In this document: positions 16,629 through 25,483 of the stretch, one piece after another | How the letters are laid out: each line of letters opens with the position of its first letter | Numbering within the stretch: the first letter of the stretch is position 1 | Origin: Fen-7 sp041494285 | GTDB taxonomy: Archaea > Halobacteriota > Methanosarcinia > Methanotrichales > Methanotrichaceae | Assembly (NCBI GenBank): GCA_041494285.1 | Contig: JBGQAL010000009.1 | Span: 1 to 34,220 of the forward strand | Direction of reading: 5' to 3' | DNA length: 34,220 bases | The notes under the pieces: model-generated | The model's database searches: none | The model's input: only the letters and a program-made list of their open reading frames with translations | What the model was told of the DNA's origin: nothing | Position numbers and translations under genes: made by a program

Positions 16629-17038
16629 TATTCATCGGCCTGGCCCATTATGTGAGCCGAACAAGTTGTTCAAGTTTCATGGCACATTGAAGAGACCATT
16701 AATCTAAATGCAGTGTACGGGTTTCCTTACTACCATCAAAGCGATGCACAGGTACTGCCATAGAACGTTGACTCCTTCGAACCCTGCTATCCTCCACCAA
16801 TTTCTCTTTCTGGCGTTTGCTGCTGTAATAGTGGCTCTCCTTCTGCTCTCTCAGCTTGGCCACGAAAATGGACATCTTTGTATCCAGCTTGCTTCGTCTC
16901 TCTTCCATCTGCTGGTTTAAACCATTCTGCCATGATAACGACGGATAAGATAAGGATGTCGAAAAATGGAGATTATTCCTCTCCCAGGGCCACAATAGCA
17001 ACGAAGCGTATCTCTTAACTTTTCATAGTTGGGTACAA
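16629..17038. other. Intergenic region, no convincing gene
   Basis: 410 bases between the GNAT gene and hel308, both on the minus strand. A minus frame of about 69 codons from ATG 16908 gives a Lys/Arg/Ser/Glu-rich peptide (MEERRSKLDTKM then a polar tail). It has no Shine-Dalgarno and no family I recognise, so I did not call it. Confidence 0.4.
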
Positions 17039-19183
17039 TTATTCCCCATTGTTATCTAACATTTCTAAATGTCCTGAATATTTCATCTGGGAAACGACCT
17101 TTTCGGCTATCTTCGGGCCAAGGATATGGCCTATCTCCACTGGATCGGCTGCCCTGAGCTTGTCCAGGCTTGTGTACCCGGCCAGGTAGAGCTTTCTAGC
17201 TCTGACCCTTCCGATCCCTTTCAGCTCCACTAGAGTGAGGAGGTCAGGTCCAGCTCCATAGTGAATCCTCTCGCCTAGCTGCTCTGCCTTGAAAGTGACT
17301 CCCAGGTCCAGGTGCTTGGAAAGCTCAGCGAGAGAGTGCATAAGCCATTCTGCCGTCTCCACGGACCTGCGAATGTCTCCCGGTCCGATATGGTACCTGT
17401 CGCTGATGTACTCCTCTTTGGCCTCGCTTATCCAGTCTATCAGCATGGCCGTAGTCTTGGCTTCCTTCAGGAGCCAATCGTAATTTTCCTCGTTGTTTAG
17501 TTCATCCTGATGTACGTCTATGAACTCCTCGACCCAACCGTCAGCGGCCTGGATGTAAAGGAGTTCCATGTCCGGAGTCATGGTTATGAGGTGGACAAGG
17601 GCAATGTCGGAGATCTTCTTCTTTCCTTTACTTGCATCATCTTTGTCGCTTTTAAGGTGTACTATCATTTCCACAGCGCTCAGAGGATCGATGTACAACT
17701 TGGAGACAAGCGAACCAAGGAGCGTGGGCTTGAGCTCCTCGCTATTGCCCTTCTCGATCATGCCGTTCTCAGCTAGGAAATCGAGGACCCTCTCCAGGGT
17801 GGCGTCCAGGTGCCAGGTCTCTTGCTGGTGGGCGTAGAAGGTTGTGGCGATGAACTCTTTCATCCCCTCCACCGTGGTGGCAAACTTGGCAGTGATTGTG
17901 GCAAGCAGATGGGTCCGCAGCGCGCTTTCGCTGGCCAGCTTGGACCAGATTTCTTCCGGTGTGCCGAGGACATAATGCTCCATCAGCTCCTGCAGTTCGG
18001 CCTGGTTCTTGGCCACGAGGAAGGATTCACCATAGGGATCGAGCCCTGGTCTTCCCGCCCGGCCAGCCATCTGGCGGTACTCGATGACTGGTATGGGGAC
18101 CATTCCCCGGCCGGACTCGTAGCGCTTGTAGCTTCTGATCAGGACTCTGCGAGCCGGAAGATTCAGGCCCGCCGCCAAGGTGGGGGTGCTGGCTATGATC
18201 TTTATCCTGTTAGATCGGAATCCCGCCTCCACAAGCTTCCTCTGCTCTGGAAGGAGCCCTGCGTGGTGGAAGGCCACTCCCCTGGAGACGCACTGTGCTA
18301 GGCGGCGGCAGGTCTCACTCTCGTCCGTGGCCAGAACGCTCTCCTCGAGCTTTGACAGCTCAGGTTCGTTTGAGCCGATGTCGCCGCTCAGCTTAGCTGC
18401 CGTGGCCTCGGCGTTCCTTCGGCTGCTCTCGAAGATCAGGATCTGTGCATTCTGGGAGAGGGTGTCCTTCACCAGGGCCAGAGCTTCGTCTTTGCCGCCA
18501 GACAAGGTCCCTTCCCTGTCTGGGAAGACCAGCTTTCCATTGCAGATGACTCCCTCTCTGAGGCTTATTGGCCTCCACTCACTGGTGACAAGCTCGGCAT
18601 TCAGCCAATCCGCCAGTTCTGGACCATTGGCAACTGTGGCGGAAAGACCTATAATCTGCATACCTGGGTTTAGCTTACGGAGCTTGGTTATGGTCATTTC
18701 CAGGGTAGGGCCTCGGTTTGGGTCATTGAGAAGGTGTATTTCATCCACCACCAGAACGGAGATGTCACCAATCCATGCAGCAGCATTTCTCATCAGCGAG
18801 TCGGCCTTCTCCGAGGTAGCGATGATTATCTGATTCTTTCCAAGGCGCTCATCCTTGCGATCGAAATCGCCGGTGCTTATGCCAACGCTGATGCCAAGGT
18901 CTTTGAAACGGTGGAACGCCTCGTACTTCTCTGTGGCCAGGGCCCTTAGAGGCACTATGTACAGAGACCTCTTACTCTCGAAAGCCGCCTTGAGCATGGC
19001 AAGCTCGGCAAGGAGGGTCTTTCCTGCAGCCGTTGGTATGGACAGGAGCATATTACTGCCATCAAGGAGCCCTCGCTCTACCGCCTCTGCCTGCGGGGGG
19101 TAAAGCTCCTTTATGCCCCTTTCTTTGTATTGTCTTATCACATCTTGGGGAAGCCAGGACGCAAGATCATCAGTTGTGAGCAT
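17039..19183 (-). CDS. hel308: Hel308 (Hjm) superfamily 2 DNA helicase
   Basis: 714 residues, normal for Hel308. It unwinds 3'-tailed and forked DNA at stalled replication forks. The Q-motif region is LYPPQAEAVERG, Walker A PTAAGKT (50-56), motif II DEIH (147-150), motif III LSAT (180-183), motif V ASTPTLAAGLNLPARRV and motif VI QMAGRAGRPG. The winged-helix and ratchet domains follow, then a helix-hairpin-helix LVELKGIGRVRARKLYLAGY near the C-terminus that brakes translocation in known structures. The stop lies in DNNGE. The start has AGAGGG just upstream. It diverges from dapL. Confidence 0.96.
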   Translation of the reverse strand: MLTTDDLASWLPQDVIRQYKERGIKELYPPQAEAVERGLLDGSNMLLSIPTAAGKTLLAELAMLKAAFESKRSLYIVPLRALATEKYEAFHRFKDLGISVGISTGDFDRKDERLGKNQIIIATSEKADSLMRNAAAWIGDISVLVVDEIHLLNDPNRGPTLEMTITKLRKLNPGMQIIGLSATVANGPELADWLNAELVTSEWRPISLREGVICNGKLVFPDREGTLSGGKDEALALVKDTLSQNAQILIFESSRRNAEATAAKLSGDIGSNEPELSKLEESVLATDESETCRRLAQCVSRGVAFHHAGLLPEQRKLVEAGFRSNRIKIIASTPTLAAGLNLPARRVLIRSYKRYESGRGMVPIPVIEYRQMAGRAGRPGLDPYGESFLVAKNQAELQELMEHYVLGTPEEIWSKLASESALRTHLLATITAKFATTVEGMKEFIATTFYAHQQETWHLDATLERVLDFLAENGMIEKGNSEELKPTLLGSLVSKLYIDPLSAVEMIVHLKSDKDDASKGKKKISDIALVHLITMTPDMELLYIQAADGWVEEFIDVHQDELNNEENYDWLLKEAKTTAMLIDWISEAKEEYISDRYHIGPGDIRRSVETAEWLMHSLAELSKHLDLGVTFKAEQLGERIHYGAGPDLLTLVELKGIGRVRARKLYLAGYTSLDKLRAADPVEIGHILGPKIAEKVVSQMKYSGHLEMLDNNGE

Positions 19184-19218
19184 ATCCCTCTAATCTTAAA
19201 TAGTACGTAACAGTACTA

Positions 19219-19243
19219 GCTGGCAGATAATAAATATACCAGC
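19219..19243. promoter_or_regulatory. Inverted repeat around a TATA element in the hel308-dapL divergent region
   Basis: GCTGG (19219-19223) and CCAGC (19239-19243) are reverse complements that enclose AATAAATATA-type sequence (about 19229-19238). The 113-base gap must hold both divergent promoters, and this TATA element points to dapL with a leader of roughly 30 bases. GGAGAG lies just before the dapL ATG. Confidence 0.35.
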
Positions 19244-19296
19244 CGGAAAGTGAATCTAATCGCTGTATCACCCTGAGCACCTTTGGAGAGAGCTAA

Positions 19297-20463
19297 ATGT
19301 ATGCTGATAGGATAAAATACCTCCCACCCTACTTGTTCGCAGCCATAGACAAGGCTAAGCAGGATGCACTGGCCAAAGGAGTGGATGTCATCGACTTAAG
19401 CGTTGGCGATCCCGATCTTCCAACGCCGTCGCACATCGTAGAGGCCATGAGGGAGGCGGTCAAAAACCCAGAGAACCACCAGTATCCATCATACGCAGGA
19501 AAGCTCTCCTTCAGGACCGCCGTTGCCAACTGGTACAGCCGGACTTTCGGCGTCAGGCTGGATCCCGAAAAAGAGGTGCTCGCCTTGATCGGCTCCAAAG
19601 AGGGCATAGCCCATGCCCCTCTGGCTTTTATAAACCCGGGAGACACGGCCCTGGTGCCCGACCCTGCTTACCCCGTCTACCGAACGGCGGTGAGCTTCGC
19701 CGGAGGCACGCCAGTGATAATGCCGCTCGAAAGGGAGAACGGATTCCTTCCCGATCTCGAAGCCATTGACCCGGGTGTCGCAGCCAAAGCGAAGATCATA
19801 TTCTTGAACTACCCGAACAATCCGACGGCAGCATCGGCCAGCAAGACCTTCTTCCAAGAGCTAGTGGACTTTGCTCATGAGCACGACCTGATTGTGATGC
19901 ACGACAACCCCTACTCAGAGGTGTGTTACGGTGGCCAAAGATCCATGAGCATTCTGGAGATAGAAGGTGCTAGGGATGTGGCGATAGAGTTCCATTCCCT
20001 GTCCAAGACCTACAACATGACAGGATGGAGGGTTGGAGCAGTCGTCGGAAACGCCGAGATTGTGGCCGGGATAGGCAAGATCAAGAGCAATGTAGACTCC
20101 GGGAACTTCGGTGCAGTCCAGGATGCGGGCATTACTGCCCTAAAAAGCCCGAAGAAGGTCGTTGAGGATATTTGCCAGGTGTACCAGCACAGGATCGAGC
20201 TATTGTACAACTGCCTTTCCGGGATCGGCTTTGAGCTTGAGAAGCCCAGGGCTACACTTTATTTGTGGGCTTGGGTGGGAGGAGACTCGGTGGCCTTCTG
20301 CCAGCGCCTGCTGGAGGAGACGGGCATCGTAGCCACCCCTGGAGTTGGGTTCGGCCAGTACGGCGAGGGCTATATAAGGTTCTCTATCACCCAGTCCACT
20401 GAAAGGGTTGAGCTGGCTGTGGAGCGGCTAGAGAAGATGGGTAAGGTCAAGCCTATGCAGTAG
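19297..20463 (+). CDS. dapL: LL-diaminopimelate aminotransferase
   Basis: 388 residues, a fold-type I PLP aminotransferase. DapL converts tetrahydrodipicolinate and glutamate in one step to LL-diaminopimelate, for lysine synthesis. The N-terminus (YADRIKYLPPYLFAAIDKAK) is typical of the DapL group, followed by VIDLSVGDPDLPTP, NYPNNPTAA, and HDNPYSEVCY with the Asp and Tyr that contact PLP. The Schiff-base lysine is Lys237 in HSLSKTYNMTGWR. The C-terminal arginine region is GYIRFSITQST. Aminotransferases of this group can be hard to tell apart, so an aspartate/alanine-type enzyme is the alternative. GGAGAG precedes ATG 19297. Confidence 0.88.
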   Translation: MYADRIKYLPPYLFAAIDKAKQDALAKGVDVIDLSVGDPDLPTPSHIVEAMREAVKNPENHQYPSYAGKLSFRTAVANWYSRTFGVRLDPEKEVLALIGSKEGIAHAPLAFINPGDTALVPDPAYPVYRTAVSFAGGTPVIMPLERENGFLPDLEAIDPGVAAKAKIIFLNYPNNPTAASASKTFFQELVDFAHEHDLIVMHDNPYSEVCYGGQRSMSILEIEGARDVAIEFHSLSKTYNMTGWRVGAVVGNAEIVAGIGKIKSNVDSGNFGAVQDAGITALKSPKKVVEDICQVYQHRIELLYNCLSGIGFELEKPRATLYLWAWVGGDSVAFCQRLLEETGIVATPGVGFGQYGEGYIRFSITQSTERVELAVERLEKMGKVKPMQ

Positions 20464-20616
20464 ATAGGCCTAGGGCCTGCTCGCGGCCAGACGCGGCCGA
20501 AATCCCCATCGATCTGCCGGTCCGGCACTAGAATAACGACAAGTATAATGAAAAGTGCCAAATAATACATATTAATAAATAATATTAATTAATTTCACCA
20601 ATTCGGAGGAAGAAAG

Positions 20617-23466
20617 TTGCTCAAAGAGTATTCAGCTCACGATATAGAGTCGAAGTGGCAAAAGATCTGGGAGGACAACAAGGTTTTCCAGGCCGAGCCC
20701 GATTCAAGAAAGAAGTTCTTCTTGACAATACCCTATCCTTATCTCAATGGCAACCTGCACGCCGGACATACAAGGACCTTCACCATCGGCGATGCTGTGG
20801 CGCGCTTTCGGCGTATGCGTGGGGAGAACGTCCTCTTCCCCATGGCCTTCCACGCCACGGGCACGCCCATTGTCGGTCTCTCCGAGCTGATAGTCAACCG
20901 CGACCCGCTGATCTGGGGGGTTTACACAAAACTTCACGGCATACCCGAGGATGAGCTGAAGACTCTGGATACTCCTGAGAAGATCGTGATCTACTTCAGG
21001 CGCATGGCCAAGGCAGCCATGCAGAGCATCGGCTACTCCATCGACTGGAGGAGGGAGTTCACCACCATTGAGCCTGCCTACAGCAAGTTCATTGAGTGGC
21101 AGTACGGCATCCTCCGAAGGCTGGACTACATAGTCAAGGGCAGCCATCCGGTGCGCTGGTGTCCTCATGATCGAAACCCAGTCGAGGATCACGATATCCT
21201 GAAGGGCGAGGACGCCACCATCCTTGACTTTGCCCTGATCAAGTTCAGAGTAGGCGATCAGGTAGTCCCCTGTGCAACCCTGCGGCCCGAGACGGTCTTT
21301 GGTGTGACCAACCTGTGGGTCAATCCGGATGTGAACTACGTCGTGGCCAGGGTCAACGACGAGACCTGGATTGTCTCCAGAGAGGCCTACGAAAAGCTGA
21401 CATTCACCGACCGCCAGGTGGCCTGCGGGATGGAGATCAAAGGATCAGAGCTGATAGGCAAGAAGGCTTCCAACCCGCTGACGGGGACAGAAGTGATCAT
21501 CCTACCAGCCAGTTTCGTGGACCCTGACAACGGATCAGGCATAGTAATGTCCGTCCCGGCCCATGCGCCATTCGACTACCTGGCCCTGAAGGACCTTTAC
21601 GGCAAAGATCTTCGTAGCTACGGAATCACCGAGGACCTGAGCAAGATCCAGTTCATCTCGCTGATCGAGTCTCCCGGTTACGGGGAGTTCCCGGCCGTCG
21701 AGTCGGTCAACGAGCTGGGCGTCAAGGACCAGGACGATCCCAAGGCCGAAGAGGCAACCAAGATGGTTTATCGCCGGGAGTTTCACAATGGAGTCCTGAA
21801 GGCCAACACCGGCCAGTATGCTGGCCTGGCCGTCAGCAAGATCAAGGACATCCTTCTGGGCGACTTCATAAAGAATGGAATAGCTGAGATCTTCTACGAG
21901 TTTTCAGAGACGCCTGTCATCTGCCGCTGCGGGACGCGCTGCGTGATCATGATGGTGCGGGACCAGTGGTTCCTGGAGTACTCAGATCCTGAGTGGAAGG
22001 CTCAGGTTTTGGATTGCCTTTCAAAGATGCGTCTCATACCTGAAGAGATCCGGGTGGAGTTCGAGAACAAAGTGGACTGGCTGAAGGACAAGGCCTGTGC
22101 CCGCAGGAAGGGCCTCGGGACCCACTTGCCCTGGGACAAGGAATGGCTGATTGAGTCCCTTGGGGACTCGACCATCTACATGTCCTACTACATCCTGGCC
22201 AAGTACGTCAACGCCGGGATGAAGATCGATAAGCTGCCGCCGGAGTTCTTCGAGTACATTTTCCTGAACCACGGGACTGCAGAGAATGTGACCGAGGTCA
22301 CGGGAATACCTCTAGACACAATAAAGCAGATTCGGGGCGACTTCGTCTATTGGTATCCTGTGGACCTGCGGACATCTGGCAAGGACCTGATAGCCAACCA
22401 CCTGCTTTTCTTCCTGTATCATCACGTGGCTGTATTTCCGGAGGAGCTGTGGCCAAAGGCCATGGCCATCAACGGTTTCGTCTCCCTGGAGGGGCAGAAG
22501 ATGTCCAAGTCCAAGGGGCCGCTGCTCACCTTGAAGGAGGCCGTGGCAGAGAACGGAGCTGACGTCACGCGGCTTTACATTCTGGCCAATGCGGAGTACA
22601 CCCAGGACGTAGACTGGAAAAATGATGGCGTAGCCGCCGCGCGGGCCCAACTGGAGCGGTTCTACAATTTAGCCCGAGAAATCCTGGAGGACAAGAGCAT
22701 CAATGAGGGCACAGAGCTTAGCCTCATCGACCGCTGGATGCTCTCCCGGCTGCAGCGCCGCATCCAGGAAGCGACAGCGGCCATGGAGAACATCCAGACC
22801 AGGCGGACCCTGCAGAGCGCCTTCTATCTGCTGTTCAACGACCTGCGCTGGTACCAGCGCAGAGGCGGAAAGAACCAGTTGCGGCGCGTTTTATCGGCCT
22901 GGGTCAGGCTGATGGCCCCCTTTACGCCGCACGTCTGCGAAGAGCTGTGGACATCCTTGGGAGAAGGGTATGTCTCGTTGGCAGCGTGGCCCGAGGCTGA
23001 TGCCTCGTTCATTGACGAGCAGGCGGAGCAGGCCGAGGAGCTGCTGGAGCGCACTCTGAACGATGTTCAAGAGATCCTGAACGTGACCAAGGCTGCTCCA
23101 AAGAAGATCACTCTGTACACCACTCCAGCTTGGAAACAGGAGATGCTGCGCCTGGCCCTGAAGACAACCAAGGACGGCAAGTTGGACATGAGCGCACTGA
23201 TGAAGGCGGCCATGGCCAATAAGGCGATTGCGCTACACAAGAAGGATGCGCCGAAGTATGCCCAGAAGCTGGCCAAGGCAGCGCACTCGCTAGGAGCCGA
23301 GGTGCTGAGCCTTGACGAGTTCGAGACTCTGATCAGGGAGAGGAATTACTTGGCACATTCGCTTGGCGTTCCTGTGGAGATCTACTCTGCGGACAAGGCG
23401 GGCGAGGACCCCAAGGGCAAGAGTAAGCAGGCGGAGCCGGGGAGGCCAGCGATATATATTGAATGA
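20617..23466 (+). CDS. leuS: Leucyl-tRNA synthetase, archaeal type
   Basis: 949 residues from TTG 20617, six bases after a strong GGAGGA; no ATG nearby fits. LeuRS charges tRNA-Leu. The HIGH-type motif is HAGH (48-51) in PYLNGNLHAGHT, and KMSKS is at residues 628-632 (GQKMSKSKGPL). The CP1 editing domain has the ATLRPETVFGVTNLWVNP segment with its Thr-rich site, and VPAHAPFDYLAL. The C-terminal domain ends with LGAEVLSLDEFET and a polar tail. The upstream 153-base gap holds GC-rich sequence, then an AT-rich promoter (about 20560-20595). The last 75 codons are repeated, with changes, at 23825-24061. Confidence 0.97.
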   Translation: MLKEYSAHDIESKWQKIWEDNKVFQAEPDSRKKFFLTIPYPYLNGNLHAGHTRTFTIGDAVARFRRMRGENVLFPMAFHATGTPIVGLSELIVNRDPLIWGVYTKLHGIPEDELKTLDTPEKIVIYFRRMAKAAMQSIGYSIDWRREFTTIEPAYSKFIEWQYGILRRLDYIVKGSHPVRWCPHDRNPVEDHDILKGEDATILDFALIKFRVGDQVVPCATLRPETVFGVTNLWVNPDVNYVVARVNDETWIVSREAYEKLTFTDRQVACGMEIKGSELIGKKASNPLTGTEVIILPASFVDPDNGSGIVMSVPAHAPFDYLALKDLYGKDLRSYGITEDLSKIQFISLIESPGYGEFPAVESVNELGVKDQDDPKAEEATKMVYRREFHNGVLKANTGQYAGLAVSKIKDILLGDFIKNGIAEIFYEFSETPVICRCGTRCVIMMVRDQWFLEYSDPEWKAQVLDCLSKMRLIPEEIRVEFENKVDWLKDKACARRKGLGTHLPWDKEWLIESLGDSTIYMSYYILAKYVNAGMKIDKLPPEFFEYIFLNHGTAENVTEVTGIPLDTIKQIRGDFVYWYPVDLRTSGKDLIANHLLFFLYHHVAVFPEELWPKAMAINGFVSLEGQKMSKSKGPLLTLKEAVAENGADVTRLYILANAEYTQDVDWKNDGVAAARAQLERFYNLAREILEDKSINEGTELSLIDRWMLSRLQRRIQEATAAMENIQTRRTLQSAFYLLFNDLRWYQRRGGKNQLRRVLSAWVRLMAPFTPHVCEELWTSLGEGYVSLAAWPEADASFIDEQAEQAEELLERTLNDVQEILNVTKAAPKKITLYTTPAWKQEMLRLALKTTKDGKLDMSALMKAAMANKAIALHKKDAPKYAQKLAKAAHSLGAEVLSLDEFETLIRERNYLAHSLGVPVEIYSADKAGEDPKGKSKQAEPGRPAIYIE

Positions 23467-23644
23467 TGGCTTTTCAAGGCTCAAGAAAACGAGTTCACCG
23501 ATGAATGACAGCAAAATAGGCGAGGATAAGGGAGATGTCTTTTGCCCTGAATATCAGCAGGGGAGCCAGCAAAGCCCTTGATAAATTATAAACACGGATT
23601 GCGAAGAAGGTCATAGAAGCCCTGCGAGAGATCAAAATAGGATA

Positions 23645-23824
23645 ATGACGAGAAGCGAATTACTTCCAGCCAATGAGGAACCCTTCACAGACGAGGAGAT
23701 TGCAGGCTTAGAGGAGGGGGCGGAATCTGAATATTCTGATCCTCTTAGGGAGCGCGCAAAAAAACACAAGAAGGAAGCAGTAAGCCTGGAAGAGTATTGT
23801 CGCCGACGCGGAATTAATATTTAG
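23645..23824 (+). CDS. Small antitoxin-like protein
   Basis: 59 residues found by reading the sequence. It begins MTRSELLPANEEPFTDEEIA, is acidic in the first half and basic near the end, and closes with VSLEEYCRRRGINI. The acidic start and the SLEEY...RGI ending resemble RelB/Phd-like antitoxins that precede a RelE/ParE toxin gene. Here the expected toxin position is taken by a leuS 3' fragment. The ATG overlaps the TAA of a short upstream frame (TAATG; that frame reads RIAKKVIEALREIKIG), which could be the rest of an older gene. The stop is TAG 23822-23824. Confidence 0.45.
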   Translation: MTRSELLPANEEPFTDEEIAGLEEGAESEYSDPLRERAKKHKKEAVSLEEYCRRRGINI

Positions 23825-24061
23825 GTGGTACTAAGAAAAGACTCACCGAAATATGCCCAGAAGCTTGCCAAGGCGGCGCACTCGCTCGGCGCTGAGGCGC
23901 TGAGTCTGGACGAGTTCGAGACTCTGAGCCGGAGAAGGCATATCTTGAATCTGCGTTGGGGCGTTCCTGTGGAGGTCTATTCTGCGGACAAGGCGGGCGA
24001 GGACCCCAAGGGCAAGATCAAGCAGGCAGAGCCGGGGAGGCCGGCGATATATATGGAGTGA
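23825..24061 (+). pseudogene. leuS: Diverged duplicate of the leuS 3' end
   Basis: 78 codons that match the last 75 or so codons of leuS (about 23240-23466) at DNA and protein level. Shared runs include PKYAQKLAKAAHSLGAE, LSLDEFETL, GVPVE, YSADKAGEDPKGK and AEPGRPAIY; the middle has changed (SRRRHILNLRW against IRERNYLAHSL). Similarity starts right after the TAG of the antitoxin-like ORF and stops at the leuS stop codon. The fragment is in frame with that ORF, so only the UAG separates them. It cannot be a working synthetase: all catalytic parts are absent. The changes outside the shared runs show that the duplication is not recent. Confidence 0.85.
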
Positions 24062-24346
24062 GATTGAAAATTTTTATTTGATTATTATTCGCGATAATAT
24101 TTTATGCTCTCTATCTTGATTTAAAAATATTTGCTATCCATTGCCTGAAAGGTCTCTGTGCGTTCTTTGTACATTTTGTCCCTTTGTGGCTCGATCAGTG
24201 ATTGTTTGGTTATAACTATCTGCGAGGAGTAATGGCGAACCTCCATCCTTTTCCGAGGCCTGCGCGAAAAGCTGCAAGAATTGAGATGATGCTATTCCAG
24301 GCGTCGCCAGGTAGCTTTATATCCAGACAAACAAGAATAATTCCTA
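24062..24346. other. AT-rich intergenic region with a short ORF and a hicB promoter
   Basis: No recognised gene. A 43-codon frame (24232-24363) starts at an ATG behind GCGAGGAGTA, a good Shine-Dalgarno. It reads MANLHPFPRPARKAARIEMM and overlaps the next start, with no family I know. TTTATATCC at about 24315-24323 is a TATA element well placed for ATG 24347. Confidence 0.35.
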
Positions 24347-24787
24347 ATGAAGCGTCTTCATGATTACACTGTGGTGATTCGCCCGGAGGATAACGGCACC
24401 TTCGTAGCATATATTCCTGCCATCTCAGGGTGTCATGCCTGGGGGCGAACCCCAGAAGAGGCGCAAGCTGAGCTTGCTAATGTCTTTACAATGGTCAATG
24501 ATAAGACAGATAACTCATCAGAGAAATCGAAGAATTCAATTCATATCTCTAGCGATGGAAGAAACTCGGGAATACCGAATGAATCCGAAAAGGTAATAGA
24601 TACTACATGTCCAAGGTGCAAAAGAGAGTGCATTTTCGATGGAGAGATTTTAAGAATGGAACTCGTCACATCGAGCAAAAATGTCCTCATCATGGATACA
24701 TTAAATATGTTTCTAAAATTGAACCCTATCTGGGATGGGCGAGCAAAGCAAAAGAAGGTAACATTCAAAAGAAATTATTTTAATTAG
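24347..24787 (+). CDS. HicB-like antitoxin domain joined to an unrelated cysteine-containing tail
   Basis: 146 residues. Residues 1-50 are a clear HicB N-terminal half: YTVVIRPEDNGTFVAYIPAI then SGCHAWGRTPEEAQAELANV. After that the sequence leaves the family: a Ser/Asn-rich stretch, then TCPRCKRECIFDGEI with three cysteines that could bind zinc, and a basic ending. HicB normally continues with its second half and, in many cases, a DNA-binding domain. No HicA toxin gene lies next to it. This is either a chimera made by recombination in the accessory patch or a decayed antitoxin that reads into other sequence. A TATA element lies about 25 bases upstream. Confidence 0.55.
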   Translation: MKRLHDYTVVIRPEDNGTFVAYIPAISGCHAWGRTPEEAQAELANVFTMVNDKTDNSSEKSKNSIHISSDGRNSGIPNESEKVIDTTCPRCKRECIFDGEILRMELVTSSKNVLIMDTLNMFLKLNPIWDGRAKQKKVTFKRNYFN

Positions 24788-25192
24788 TGAATCGCTAAGG
24801 ATATTTAGATATCGTAGATCCTATTGGGTACGATTTTTTTAAAAATAAATCGTCTGCAAATGATCTTCTGCCAGACAGGATTCACTATCTCTCCCACGCC
24901 GCGTCCTCCCGGCGGCCCCGGTCCGATGGTTCAGCCCAGCCCGCCAAAGCGGACTTCGGTGCTGCTCCAGGCACGAGCGAGCCCGCCTAGCGGATGGCCT
25001 GCCGACAGGCGACGGGACCACGAGCGGCAACGGGCAAAGCAGCAAGATCGGTGGATGGGAACGACCGTAATGTGGTCCAATCTTGGCGATTAATTTTACA
25101 GCGGGCGGTTGCATATTATGAATGTCTCTAAACCTGTCTTCTCCTTGGGGCTCGAAGCTTTGATCTATTCAAAAGACATAATTGTGTCGCAA
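24788..25192. other. Non-coding stretch with a GC-rich, repeat-containing segment
   Basis: The flanks are AT-rich, but about 24895-25060 is strongly GC-rich. It holds an imperfect direct repeat (AGCCCGCCAAAGCGGA and AGCCCGCCTAGCGGA), a hairpin GCCTG-CCGA-CAGGC near 24999-25012, and one copy of a 19-base repeat at 25009-25027. Frames across it are not gene-like. It may be a genomic repeat element or the remains of an insertion. Confidence 0.4.
25009..25027 (+). repeat. 19-bp repeat, copy 1 (upstream of MntA/HepT)
   Basis: GCGACGGGACCACGAGCGG. The second copy at 25960-25978 differs at one base and has the same orientation; together they bracket the MNT-HEPN pair. Confidence 0.6.
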
Positions 25193-25483
25193 ATGAATCT
25201 TAACGACCTCCTGAGATCAAGGCGTGATGAGATCCTCCAAATCGCTGCCAAGCATGGTGCTCACAACGTGCGTGTCTTTGGCTCAGTGGCACGAGGTGAT
25301 GCCGATTCTAAAAGCGATATAGATCTCCTAGTTGAGTTCGAGCGAGGAACGACCCTGCTGGGGCATGCAGCTCTGATACAAGAGCTTGAGGAGCTTTTGG
25401 GAGTCAAGGTGGATGTAGTAAGCGACCGCGGCCTTCGAGAGCGCGTTAGGGATCGCGTGCTAAATGAGGCGGTGGCGCTTTGA
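25193..25483 (+). CDS. mntA: MntA-type minimal nucleotidyltransferase (antitoxin)
   Basis: 96 residues from ATG 25193 (a longer frame to 25109 adds 28 residues unlike the family). A minimal nucleotidyltransferase: the catalytic motif is FGSVARGDADSKSDIDLLVE, a perfect GSX10DXD, with the third acidic residue likely in KVDVVSD. In studied MntA/HepT pairs this enzyme adds AMP to a tyrosine of the HEPN toxin and so silences it. The stop overlaps the toxin start (TTGA), giving translational coupling. The module looks complete and unmutated, in contrast to its neighbours. Confidence 0.88.
   Translation: MNLNDLLRSRRDEILQIAAKHGAHNVRVFGSVARGDADSKSDIDLLVEFERGTTLLGHAALIQELEELLGVKVDVVSDRGLRERVRDRVLNEAVAL

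Noticed and set aside
16699..17001. Minus-strand 100-codon frame in the GNAT-hel308 gap
   Set aside because: No Shine-Dalgarno, no recognisable domain, strongly basic low-complexity sequence.
24824..25093. Plus-strand and minus-strand frames of about 90 codons in the GC-rich island
   Set aside because: Proline/arginine-rich products typical of GC-rich non-coding DNA; no family match known to me.
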